Of a stretch of DNA of 64,000 bases, positions 51,176-59,849 are shown piece after piece. The stretch is from the NCBI GenBank assembly GCA_044352985.1, contig JBILCU010000005.1:1-64000 (forward strand), written 5' to 3'. Below the pieces are notes generated by a model. That model saw only the letters and a list, made by a program, of their open reading frames with translations, was not told where the DNA came from and ran no database searches. The position numbers and the translations under genes were made by a program. Within the stretch, counting starts at the first letter, position 1. Each line of letters begins with the position of its first letter. Source of the DNA: JADJDM01 sp044352985 (lineage in GTDB: Bacteria > Bacteroidota > Bacteroidia > B-17B0 > Aurantibacillaceae).

Positions 51176-52405
51176 ATGGAATTAGATAAAAAACATATAA
51201 AAACAATTAGAACTCAATTTGGGAAAATGAAAACCAAAGAAGAGTTGTTAGCATTATTGAATTATGCTAAAGCAGTTTTATATGGAGAAAAAGCAATTCC
51301 ATTTTCTTTAAATCAATTAAATTATCATTATACCCCAAAGGCAAATCACAAACGTTATATTCAGTTTACTGTTAAGAAAAAATCTGGGGCAGAAAGGGTA
51401 ATTTCAGCACCGAACAATGGCTTGAAAGAAATTCAAAAATGCCTTAATCTGGTTTTTCAATTAGTACATGACCCTAATCCTGCCGCAAATGGATTTGTTC
51501 CTGGTAAATCCATAGTTGATAATGCATTAATTCATGCAGGAAGTTTTTACGTTTACAATATAGACTTGAAAGATTTCTTTCCAAGTATAGATCAGGCACG
51601 TATATGGGGTAGACTAAAAAAACCTCCATTTAATTTAAATGAGACTCAAAAAAGGTTAGATTTAGCTAACATAATTGCATCCTTATGTTGTCATGAAATG
51701 GAAGTTGAACGAATGGATAACACAGGTGCTTTTGTAAAAGTCTTAAAAAGTGTATTACCTCAAGGCGCACCAACATCACCTACTTTATCAAATGTTATCT
51801 GTGAACGTTTAGATATTAGATTGTCAGGAGTAGCAAAAAGATTCGGACTTAAATATTCAAGGTATGCTGATGATATTACGTTTAGCTCAATGCATAATGT
51901 GTATCAAAAAGATAGTGAATTCCTTATCGAAATAGCTAGGATTATAACAGATCAAAACTTTCATATTAAAGAAAGTAAAACTAGGTTGCAAAAACAGGGG
52001 TTTCGTCAGGAAGTGACCGGGCTAATTGTGAATGATAAACCTAACGTAAACAAGAGATATATCTCACAGTTAAGAATGTGGATTTACTACTGGGAACAAT
52101 ATGGTTATGAAAAAGCAAGTAGCTTTTTCAAGCCTAAATATATTGCCGATAAAGGTCATGTAAAAAAGGGCACGCCTAGTTTAGAAAATGTTCTGGCTGG
52201 TAAGTTAGAATATTTAAAGATGGTTAAAGGTGACAAGAACTCGCTTTATCTTGGTTTGGCGGAAAGATTAAAAAAACTTTCATCTCAAGCCAATCCTTTA
52301 AATGAGGTTATATCTATTTGGGAAAAGCAGGGTATTGAAAAGGCGATGGAGCACTATTACTCAAATACTACAACTGAAATAGGAATTAATACATTTACAA
52401 TTTAA
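51176..52405 (+). CDS. Retron reverse transcriptase
   Basis: 409 aa. The RT motifs are present in order: NAxxH as NALIHAG (N116-H120), DLKDFFPSI, PQGAPTSPTLSN, YADD (230-233), and VTG (280-282). NAxxH and VTG are signatures of retron RTs, which prime cDNA from a 2'-OH in the cognate ncRNA. The C-terminus (LENVLAGKLEYLKMVKGD) is the usual helical end. It starts 11 bp after the end of the ncRNA. No toxin domain is fused; the genes that follow are the candidate effectors. Confidence 0.94.
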   Translation: MELDKKHIKTIRTQFGKMKTKEELLALLNYAKAVLYGEKAIPFSLNQLNYHYTPKANHKRYIQFTVKKKSGAERVISAPNNGLKEIQKCLNLVFQLVHDPNPAANGFVPGKSIVDNALIHAGSFYVYNIDLKDFFPSIDQARIWGRLKKPPFNLNETQKRLDLANIIASLCCHEMEVERMDNTGAFVKVLKSVLPQGAPTSPTLSNVICERLDIRLSGVAKRFGLKYSRYADDITFSSMHNVYQKDSEFLIEIARIITDQNFHIKESKTRLQKQGFRQEVTGLIVNDKPNVNKRYISQLRMWIYYWEQYGYEKASSFFKPKYIADKGHVKKGTPSLENVLAGKLEYLKMVKGDKNSLYLGLAERLKKLSSQANPLNEVISIWEKQGIEKAMEHYYSNTTTEIGINTFTI

Positions 52406-52407
52406 AT

Positions 52408-53478
52408 ATGAGCAAGTCAAAAATTGATTTTATAAGTGATTTATTAGCCAGTAAAAGGCTCGATTCATCTATGAAGCAGAAGTTTTTTGACTTAGCGGCA
52501 AAAGAAATAAAAAGCATCGAAATTCAAGATTCAAAAATTTGGGACGAGATAAATAAGTTAAAGGCTGAATTTGAAAGGGAATTAAAAACCAAAAAAGTAA
52601 TTGTTCACACTGCAACCTTGCATGATCCAAAAAAAACCGCACAATATTTAAAATTATTTAAAGTGGGTAGTCGGCTTAAGTGGATAACTCATATTTACCC
52701 AAATACAGAATCGAATGTTTTTGACTACAACAAAATCACAAAGGAGGCAAATAAAGAGTTAAAAGAAATTTATACTCTTTTGCCCCATAAAGTAGCAGGT
52801 TTAATTTATGGTTTTTTGAATAAGCAGAAAACCAAAGACATGAAAAAGTTTCGTTATTTAGGGGATTATTATGATACTTGGTGGTCTGATAAAGTAGTTA
52901 ATTGGTGTAAGGAACATCAAGGCATTCACCCTGATACAGATGATTATTTAAGCAGAACGATTATTACACCATTTAAGAAGAGTATCGAGATTAGAGATGG
53001 AAATGATTTAATAGAGGCTATTAAGTATAAGCTAATCAAAACCTATAGTGTGGAAATTTTTTCTGAACTAGACATAGATTTTAGTTTAGTAAAGCGATCT
53101 CCTAGATTTTTTACAGGTGTAGATCAATTGATGACTGGAATTTCTGCGTTATTTGCACCTATAAAAAAACGTATATCTTACTCAAATAAAGTCAAAATCT
53201 CTTGTAGTATAGAAGAGATTAACAATCAATATGTAAACGTACTAGAAATCAGACACCTAAATTCACACTGTGAAAAGGAGTATGAACCAAGTGTCCTTTT
53301 AAATGGAGATATGCTAACAGCAAAGAATGAGTTTCACTCACTTTGTGATTGGAGCATTTCCGCAAAATTTCTTAATGGTTCATTTATTACTCATATGCTT
53401 GATTCATCCTCTAATGAGACGAGTGGGCCTTTAGATGAGCAAATGAATGATTTTACACATAAATTAATATTCTATTAA
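52408..53478 (+). CDS. Retron accessory protein 1, unknown (possible degenerate GHKL/kinase-like)
   Basis: 356 aa, starting 2 bp after the RT stop. Not recognised. The first half is helical and charged. The second half reads TGVDQLMTGISALFAPI, then VKISCSIEEINNQYVNVLEI and FHSLCDWSISAKFLNG, which has the rhythm of a GHKL ATPase (helix, two strands, helix after a loop), but lacks the conserved N, DxGxG and GxG residues. This comparison is speculative. Confidence 0.6.
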   Translation: MSKSKIDFISDLLASKRLDSSMKQKFFDLAAKEIKSIEIQDSKIWDEINKLKAEFERELKTKKVIVHTATLHDPKKTAQYLKLFKVGSRLKWITHIYPNTESNVFDYNKITKEANKELKEIYTLLPHKVAGLIYGFLNKQKTKDMKKFRYLGDYYDTWWSDKVVNWCKEHQGIHPDTDDYLSRTIITPFKKSIEIRDGNDLIEAIKYKLIKTYSVEIFSELDIDFSLVKRSPRFFTGVDQLMTGISALFAPIKKRISYSNKVKISCSIEEINNQYVNVLEIRHLNSHCEKEYEPSVLLNGDMLTAKNEFHSLCDWSISAKFLNGSFITHMLDSSSNETSGPLDEQMNDFTHKLIFY

Positions 53479-53479
53479 G

Positions 53480-54085
53480 ATGTTATATGTTTTAGACGAT
53501 GACCAATTTAATTTAATAGACAAAGAGTCTATCTATGCCTTCATATTAAATTCTGAACAGTCCATTCGTTATTATAAGTATGAAAATCAGGTTAACTTTA
53601 AAATTGATGAATTAAGTAGTGGAGATTTTGTTTGTTATCATAACTCATTCCCATGCGACAAAACATTAATAACAAATAGATTAGTACAGGCTAATGAAAG
53701 TACGCATACTTTTAATCTTATATGTTTTAGTGCTGCGGCAGAATTTCTTAACTTAAGTGTAGAAGAGAAATTTATTAAAATACATAAGGATAGATTTTAT
53801 CATAACTTGAAAACGTTTGTAGAATCGGGATTTATAATTGACAATCTTTTGTATGGCGAGTATAGTAAAGATGTGGAGCTATCTATTATTCAAAACAGAA
53901 TCAACTTGGCACTTTTTTCATATTCAAAATCATCTGAACTTCCAATTAAAGAGCTACAACCAAGGGATTTGAAAAGAATTTGTGAATTAACAGGTTTTGA
54001 TTACAAGGATCTACTTGATAAAATAAATGATTTTACTATAGATAAATTTAAACGTTTTATTAATATTTTAATTCAAAATAAATAA
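53480..54085 (+). CDS. Retron accessory protein 2, unknown
   Basis: 201 aa, starting 1 bp after the gene before it. The N-terminus MLYVLDDDQFNLIDKE recalls the first strand and acidic pocket of a receiver domain, but the phosphoacceptor site is not visible, so a degenerate receiver or unrelated fold is possible. Helical C-terminal half. The ATG follows with typical tight spacing. Confidence 0.55.
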   Translation: MLYVLDDDQFNLIDKESIYAFILNSEQSIRYYKYENQVNFKIDELSSGDFVCYHNSFPCDKTLITNRLVQANESTHTFNLICFSAAAEFLNLSVEEKFIKIHKDRFYHNLKTFVESGFIIDNLLYGEYSKDVELSIIQNRINLALFSYSKSSELPIKELQPRDLKRICELTGFDYKDLLDKINDFTIDKFKRFINILIQNK

Positions 54086-54086
54086 G

Positions 54087-55838
54087 ATGAAATTATTATT
54101 GATTAGACCACTTGGTAGCAATTTAAATGTATTAAGTGAAAAGGCTACAATTGAAATTTTACCATTTGATAGTGAAAAATTTAAAGGAAGTTTACAAGAG
54201 TTTGTATCCTCTTTGGTGGAATATTCATTTGATGGAATAATAGTTCCTGATAGCTTAGATGATAGTTTAAACTATTTAGGACTGGAATTGTGCACTCGGA
54301 TTAGATTAAGTTCAAATGAACTTGGCGATAAATCGTATTCAACATTTTTTATTTACAGCTCTAAGGATCCACAGGAAATATATAAAAGCCAACTTTTACA
54401 AAAAGCAAATACAACTGCATCATTGTTTTTTACTGAAGGTACATTCTATTTTAACGATAATGATTTAGTGAAAATATTAATTGAAAACAATTCTAATTTT
54501 AATCTACTAAATAAAAACAATTTTAAAGGTGATTTTCTGGAAGTAATACAAATTAAAAAGAATCCCGATTTTGGAAACCATACAATAGCAAATATTTGGG
54601 GCGCAATTCGGCTTGCGGAAGTTACAGGGAATAGAGAATTACTTGATAGTTACTTTAGTTCAAATAATAGTATTAAAACTAATCTATCCGACCTATATTT
54701 CAAATTTCTTTTAAACCAAAATTCTTATTCATATACTTCTCCGGTTTCTATAAAAACAATAAGTTCAACAGGGAAAAATATTTTACTTATTGATGATGAA
54801 GTTAACTTTGGATGGGGGTTAATTCTAAAAAACATATTATCAGGAGCCAATTTTGAGAATATTAATCCAGGAATAAATTTCATTAACGAGGCAAAAGCAA
54901 AAATTAAAGAAAAGATTAACGGGATTACTAAATGGGATTTAATTCTACTTGATTTAAGACTTGAAAAGCATGAAGATCAAGGAACAAATGCCTATAAGTC
55001 TGCTTCAGAATATTCGGGAGCGAAAATATTAGATGAAATAAAATCTGATAATTTTGGCACTCAAGTAATAATGTATACAGCTTCTAACAAGTCTTGGAAT
55101 ATGCGAGAGCTTATTGGGAAAGGAGCAGATGGATTTTATATAAAAGAATCCCCCGAATTCAATAAAGAAATTAGTTTTAGCGAGGGTAATTTTCAAAGTT
55201 TTGAAAAGCAAGTTCAAAGATGTTACTTAAGAAGGGATTTAAAGGAAATTTGGTTTTGTTGTGAGCAAATTAAAGATAAGTTCAAAAAAAGTCCATTGGT
55301 GAAGTACTTCCCATCAGGTTTTACTCAATTAAGAGGTCTCCAATATCAAACTTTACTATTGAATGAAATTGATACAATTTATGAAATCATTGATTCAGAA
55401 AATTTAAATAGATTTAATCATTCACTCTTAATGCAATTTAAAATATTGGAATGCATTTCGGAGATATTTGTTTGTGAAAAAACTGGAGCGGATTTGAAGT
55501 TTTGGGATGGGGAAATTTTAAAATTTTATCAGAGCAGCACAACAAGCTTATTGAATCGTACAGATGTTGTTCCAGTTTATAAACAGGATTTGAGACGAAC
55601 AGAGAACGAAAGAATTCCAAAATTTTGGTATGAATCAACAGGGAATAAAATCCATGCTTTACTATCACAAAAACTAGGGTTCCCTTTAAATCATCAAATT
55701 CATTCTCAGATTGATAGTTTGGTTTCCTACAGGAATAAATTTATTCATCCTAAAGACAGGATCAGTTTAACTCCTTTACAAATAAACAGTGTAAAAGATT
55801 GGATGTTTAGCATTTTGGAAGTAATTAAAAAGATATAA
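54087..55838 (+). CDS. Receiver-domain protein with HEPN-like C-terminus (retron effector candidate)
   Basis: 583 aa. Residues 1-140 look like a first, degenerate receiver (MKLLLIRPLG, FDGIIVPDSLDD, TFFIYSSKD). A canonical receiver follows at about 232-370: NILLIDDEVNFGWG, phosphoacceptor Asp in DLILLDLRLE, VIMYTAS, and GFYIKES. The C-terminal region is helical and ends SLVSYRNKFIHPKDR with an R-x4-H motif (R549, H554), the signature of HEPN RNases and related toxins. It is the last of four genes after the retron RNA, so RNA cleavage triggered by phosphorylation or by retron disruption is a reasonable guess. Confidence 0.7.
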   Translation: MKLLLIRPLGSNLNVLSEKATIEILPFDSEKFKGSLQEFVSSLVEYSFDGIIVPDSLDDSLNYLGLELCTRIRLSSNELGDKSYSTFFIYSSKDPQEIYKSQLLQKANTTASLFFTEGTFYFNDNDLVKILIENNSNFNLLNKNNFKGDFLEVIQIKKNPDFGNHTIANIWGAIRLAEVTGNRELLDSYFSSNNSIKTNLSDLYFKFLLNQNSYSYTSPVSIKTISSTGKNILLIDDEVNFGWGLILKNILSGANFENINPGINFINEAKAKIKEKINGITKWDLILLDLRLEKHEDQGTNAYKSASEYSGAKILDEIKSDNFGTQVIMYTASNKSWNMRELIGKGADGFYIKESPEFNKEISFSEGNFQSFEKQVQRCYLRRDLKEIWFCCEQIKDKFKKSPLVKYFPSGFTQLRGLQYQTLLLNEIDTIYEIIDSENLNRFNHSLLMQFKILECISEIFVCEKTGADLKFWDGEILKFYQSSTTSLLNRTDVVPVYKQDLRRTENERIPKFWYESTGNKIHALLSQKLGFPLNHQIHSQIDSLVSYRNKFIHPKDRISLTPLQINSVKDWMFSILEVIKKI

Positions 55839-55846
55839 TTTCTTCC

Positions 55847-55882
55847 TGTGCAGATAGACTGCACACATTCATCCTTACTTTG
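55847..55882 (+). promoter_or_regulatory. Shared palindromic promoter, copy 3 (helicase)
   Basis: Perfect palindrome TGTGCAG-ATAGA-CTGCACA (55847-55865), 13 nt, then TTTG (55879-55882). It starts 8 bp after the receiver-HEPN stop codon and precedes the helicase ATG by 22 bp. Confidence 0.85.
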
Positions 55883-55903
55883 TATCAGAAACAAAAAGGA
55901 AGA

Positions 55904-57256
55904 ATGGAAACTAGAATTAAAATATTAGATTATTTAGGGTTTGACTCTCCAACCAAAGAACAGGTTGTGGCGTTAAACGCTATGTCTGATTTTGTTAAAG
56001 AGGACAATACGCAGGACTTCTTAACCTTATGCGGAGCAGCGGGCACCGGAAAATCTTCCATCACTTCGGCTTTGATCGGTTATTTGAACAGCCGTGATGT
56101 GGCATACAAAATTGCTGCACCTACCGGAAGAGCAGCCAGAATCATTGGACGTAAAACTAAGTGTCTAAATAGCACCATTCACTCCTTGATTTATAATGTG
56201 GATGTAAATCCTGAAACCGGAGAAGTTACTTTTTCACTTAAGTTGAATGAAGATACTGATAGAACCATCTTTATTATTGACGAGGCTTCTATGATTACAA
56301 CTGTGGTTAATAATAACGAACTTACTTTGTTTAAAAGCGCTAACTCGCTCCTTTCTGATCTTATTAAATTTATCAAAGCAGGAAATTCGAAAAACAAAAT
56401 CATTTTCTTGGGAGATAGAAATCAATTGCCACCAATAAATGAAACAGAATCATTAGCTCTAGTTCCTTCCTATTTGGAAAATGAGTTCAATTTAAAAGGA
56501 AACGTATATTTTCTTACTGAAGTAAAACGTCAGGAAGATGGCAGTTACATTATGAAAAATGCTATCAATACCAGAGTAGCGATTGAAGAAAACAAACAGT
56601 ACTCAAAAATTGATGCTTTCAAATTCAATTACATTTCAGGTGCAGCAACCAAATACGTTGAAGATTACAACAACAATGAAAGAGATTATTGCATTTCAAT
56701 TAACCCATTTCACAAGGGCAACCAATTATTTAATCAATTGGTTAGAGAAAGGCTTTTTGGTAAAAATGTAAAGATGATTGAAAAAGGTGATTGGATGTTG
56801 GTTACTCAAAAATGGTCGCGTAACGGACAAGAATTATACAATGGCGATCATGTAACAGTTGAAGAAATCAATTTAGTTTCTGCTGAATATGTTGGAGGAC
56901 TATACTTCGCACCAGTAAAATTGAAAGCCAAAAGCCTTGCCGGTGAAGATATCATAATTGAAGATTATATTTTATTGGATAGTATTTCCTTCCCTACTGG
57001 CTGCCTACCAATTGAAAAGGAAAAATCTCTTAGAGGGGAACGATATCGCAAAAACCCCGTTTTTCGTGAATCAGGATTCCCTCAAGATGATAAATATGTT
57101 GGAGCAATTAGATTGACTCATGGGTACTCTATCACTTGCCACAAGGCGCAAGGTGGCGAATGGCAAAAAGTATACATGGGTACTTTCAAAATCCCTTCGT
57201 TGAAGTATCAATACACTGCTATCACCAGGGCCATTAGCAATCTGGTTTTATATTGA
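55904..57256 (+). CDS. RecD-like superfamily 1 DNA helicase
   Basis: About 450 aa from the ATG at 55904 (an upstream in-frame TTG overlaps the -7 box and is rejected). Motifs: Walker A GAAGTGKSS, motif Ia APTGRAARI, Walker B IIDEASM, motif III GDRNQLPP, and the C-terminal THGYSITCHKAQGGEW and YTAITRA. This is a RecD/TraA-like 5'-3' helicase without extra domains. It is placed between the retron and the methylase-kinase operon and has the same promoter type. Its job could be unwinding DNA for the systems beside it. Confidence 0.88.
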   Translation: METRIKILDYLGFDSPTKEQVVALNAMSDFVKEDNTQDFLTLCGAAGTGKSSITSALIGYLNSRDVAYKIAAPTGRAARIIGRKTKCLNSTIHSLIYNVDVNPETGEVTFSLKLNEDTDRTIFIIDEASMITTVVNNNELTLFKSANSLLSDLIKFIKAGNSKNKIIFLGDRNQLPPINETESLALVPSYLENEFNLKGNVYFLTEVKRQEDGSYIMKNAINTRVAIEENKQYSKIDAFKFNYISGAATKYVEDYNNNERDYCISINPFHKGNQLFNQLVRERLFGKNVKMIEKGDWMLVTQKWSRNGQELYNGDHVTVEEINLVSAEYVGGLYFAPVKLKAKSLAGEDIIIEDYILLDSISFPTGCLPIEKEKSLRGERYRKNPVFRESGFPQDDKYVGAIRLTHGYSITCHKAQGGEWQKVYMGTFKIPSLKYQYTAITRAISNLVLY

Positions 57257-57280
57257 TTTTTGCAGAAAAAATTGTTAATT
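57257..57280 (+). promoter_or_regulatory. Half-site version of the shared promoter
   Basis: TTTGCAG (57257-57263), 13 nt, then TTTG (57277-57280) in ATTGTTAATTTGCATA. That 16-nt word is also present at promoter copy 2 (50896-50911). Only one half of the palindrome is present. It could be a weak or decayed second promoter for the methylase-kinase operon. Confidence 0.45.
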
Positions 57281-57318
57281 TGCATAGGATGTTTAACCAA
57301 AATCAAATAAATTCATAC

Positions 57319-57354
57319 TGTGCAGTTCTATTGCACTCAACCTTAACATCTTTG
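57319..57354 (+). promoter_or_regulatory. Shared palindromic promoter, copy 4 (methylase-kinase)
   Basis: TGTGCAG-N5-TTGCACT (57319-57337), 13 nt, then TTTG (57351-57354). It precedes the methylase-kinase ATG by 47 bp. Confidence 0.8.
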
Positions 57355-57401
57355 TATCAAATAAAACAACAACCATTAATGTTTAACCAATTTTATTTGA
57401 T

Positions 57402-59849
57402 ATGCGAAATTTAGATTTAGAAAAGAAAGTTCAAAAAACTTTATTGAATTCCTTTAGTGATTTTAAAGGATACCTAAAAAGTTACGAAATATTCCCGGTT
57501 TTTATTCTTCTTAAAAGAATGAATAAAAGTTTTGATGACATTGTTATCAAACAACATAATGAGTCTAATTTGGATATTTACAGATTGCTTTATCGTGGGA
57601 TTGGTATTGATAATCCAGATTTAATAAAGGCCTTTGAAAGTTGCGAGGATTTTATTGAAACCCGAACTGGCATTTCTGTTCATTGGCCATCGTGGTTTAA
57701 AGAGTTTCCAATTGATACAATGACACAGGATGAGTTTGAAATTCATTTTGAACAAGCCTTAGAAATAGCTAGAAATAGAAGCTCATACGGTGATTTCTCT
57801 ACTCCAAAACAAATTTCTGAATTACTTACTTCTGTTTACTCTTTAGAACCCAAAGCAAAGGTTTATAATCCTTTTGGAGGAAATGCCTCCTTTGCGAATT
57901 TTTTACCAAAGGATGCAATTTACTTTGGCAACGAAGTATCTGAAAAAACATGGGCCTTAGGTATTTTAAATTTAGCTGCTCACAATAGGTTGGAGAACTC
58001 TTATTTTGTAAAAGAAGACGCTTTTTATAACAGAAGAAATCCTGATCATTTTGATTTTGTAATAAGCAATCCGCCTTTTGGGCTTAGAACACCCGGTAGT
58101 AGTATGTTTATACCATCTGAAGTTGATGGTAACACTATTTATCATGCGATGCACCAAATTGCACCAAATGGGAAAGCGGCAATTGTAACTGCACCCAGCT
58201 TCTTATCTAATGGCAATCAAAATGCAAAAGGTTTGCGAAAGGAGTTGTTGGAGAAAGATATTTTAGAATATGTAATTCTTTTACCAGCTAAATTATTTCA
58301 AAATACTTCTATTCCTTGTGCCGCTATATTCTTAAACTCTAAACCAAATAAAAAAGGTGGAGTTACTTTTATAGATGCAAGTGATTTTGTTTTATCAGCA
58401 GGAAAAAAAGATAAAATTTTAGACACTGGTAGATTATTAGAATTAATTGAAGAGGAAGGGGACGCCATTCATAAAAGATGGGTATCACAAAATGAAATTG
58501 TAAAAGAGGACTACAATTTTAGTGTTCGTAGATTTTTAATTACTGAAGAAGAAGTTCCCGCCAATGTAAAAATTGTTACTCTTGGTGAAATTGCCCAAGA
58601 AAGACCGAAAGAAAATCCTATTGAACCAGGAACAGTAGGTAGATTTATAAGGATTCGTGATTTAAAAAGTGATCTGTTAGAAAATTTCATTAAGCCTGAA
58701 GAAATTGAAATCACAGATGTGCCAACACATGCCTACGAAGTTAAATATGCGAGTTTACTTCTTGCTTTGAGATTTAAAACTCTAAAACCGACCGGTATTG
58801 GTTTTTCAGGTGGTAAAACAACTGCATTTGTGAGCAATGATATATTATCACTTCGTGTTGATGAGAATTTAGTTGATTTTAATTACTTAATTGCCGAATT
58901 GAATAGTGACTTTGTTCAAAAACAAGTTGCAGGTTACCAATATGGAGCCACCATTCCTACAATTCGTAAAAAGGATGTTCTTAATTTAAAAATACGACTT
59001 CCGGAAAAGGATGCTCAGCGTAAAGTTTTTAATGATAAGCTTGAATCTTTTTACAAAGAAAAGGACAAGGAGTTAAAGGCAATTAAAAGCCAATACAATT
59101 TAAAGGGAGAAGCGTTTAAGGAGATTGCTTCGTTAAAGCATTCACTTGGGAGGCCTTTATTAAATATTGGTTCCGGTATACTAACCATTGAAGTTTTATT
59201 AGCAAAGACTTCTGATCTCAGTTTAAAGAAAGAACTTGATAAAGTTTTGGAAGGTTTAAAGCTAAATATGGATTTAACCAATAATCTGTTAGATCGTAAT
59301 GAGCATGAACTTGATCTTAATAATTATAAGTTAGAAGAACTTGATCTTATTTCATTTATTAATAAGTTTATAGGTAGCTCAAGTAATTATTCCTTTAAAC
59401 CAATCATATCTGTTTCAGAAGAAATTATTGACGAGTTAGGGAATTGTATCACAGTTAACTCTAATAAAGATTTACTAGCAGTCTTGTTCAATAATATCTT
59501 TGATAATGCAGAGAGACATGCCTTTAAAGGTCAAAAAAATGATGCTAATGAGTTGATTATTCGTATTGATTTAGATACAGAACAAGAAACCTCAAAAGTT
59601 ATATTATCATTTAAAAATAATGGATTGCCATTCCCTGAAAATTTTGATAAGGAAAAATTTATCAGAAAAAATTTAAAGGCCGGTGACACCGGTAATACTG
59701 GAATAGGTGGTTATGATATTTACCGAATAGTTGATTTTATGCAAGGGTCTTTTGATTTAAAACTAAATGAAGATGATCGGTACGCCACTAATTACGAAAT
59801 TGAATTGCCAATTATAATTACTAAAGAAAGCGAAGATGAAGACATATAA
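57402..59849 (+). CDS. N6-adenine methylase fused to specificity and histidine-kinase domains
   Basis: 815 aa. Residues 150-380: N6-adenine DNA methylase fold, motif I VYNPFGGNASF (155-165, a variant lacking the usual DPxxGSG), motif IV NPPF (223-226). Residues about 390-550: HsdS-like target-recognition segment (KIVTLGEIAQERP ... GYQYGATIPTIRKKDVLN, and LPEKDAQRKVFND). Residues about 565-640: dimerisation helices with a His box SLKHSLGRPLL (H580). Residues about 690-810: HATPase with N-box NNIFDNAERHA, G1 FKNNGLPFPE and G2 GDTGNTGIGGYDI. A DNA modification enzyme that is also a histidine kinase is unusual; the adjoining receiver gene fits as its partner. Confidence 0.88.
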   Translation: MRNLDLEKKVQKTLLNSFSDFKGYLKSYEIFPVFILLKRMNKSFDDIVIKQHNESNLDIYRLLYRGIGIDNPDLIKAFESCEDFIETRTGISVHWPSWFKEFPIDTMTQDEFEIHFEQALEIARNRSSYGDFSTPKQISELLTSVYSLEPKAKVYNPFGGNASFANFLPKDAIYFGNEVSEKTWALGILNLAAHNRLENSYFVKEDAFYNRRNPDHFDFVISNPPFGLRTPGSSMFIPSEVDGNTIYHAMHQIAPNGKAAIVTAPSFLSNGNQNAKGLRKELLEKDILEYVILLPAKLFQNTSIPCAAIFLNSKPNKKGGVTFIDASDFVLSAGKKDKILDTGRLLELIEEEGDAIHKRWVSQNEIVKEDYNFSVRRFLITEEEVPANVKIVTLGEIAQERPKENPIEPGTVGRFIRIRDLKSDLLENFIKPEEIEITDVPTHAYEVKYASLLLALRFKTLKPTGIGFSGGKTTAFVSNDILSLRVDENLVDFNYLIAELNSDFVQKQVAGYQYGATIPTIRKKDVLNLKIRLPEKDAQRKVFNDKLESFYKEKDKELKAIKSQYNLKGEAFKEIASLKHSLGRPLLNIGSGILTIEVLLAKTSDLSLKKELDKVLEGLKLNMDLTNNLLDRNEHELDLNNYKLEELDLISFINKFIGSSSNYSFKPIISVSEEIIDELGNCITVNSNKDLLAVLFNNIFDNAERHAFKGQKNDANELIIRIDLDTEQETSKVILSFKNNGLPFPENFDKEKFIRKNLKAGDTGNTGIGGYDIYRIVDFMQGSFDLKLNEDDRYATNYEIELPIIITKESEDEDI

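Noticed and set aside
57285..57405. Leader peptide frame starting MFNQ before the methylase-kinase gene
   Set aside because: A 41-codon frame overlaps the true start and the phrase ATGTTTAACCAA occurs twice, but there is no attenuator-like hairpin or codon bias to support a regulatory peptide.
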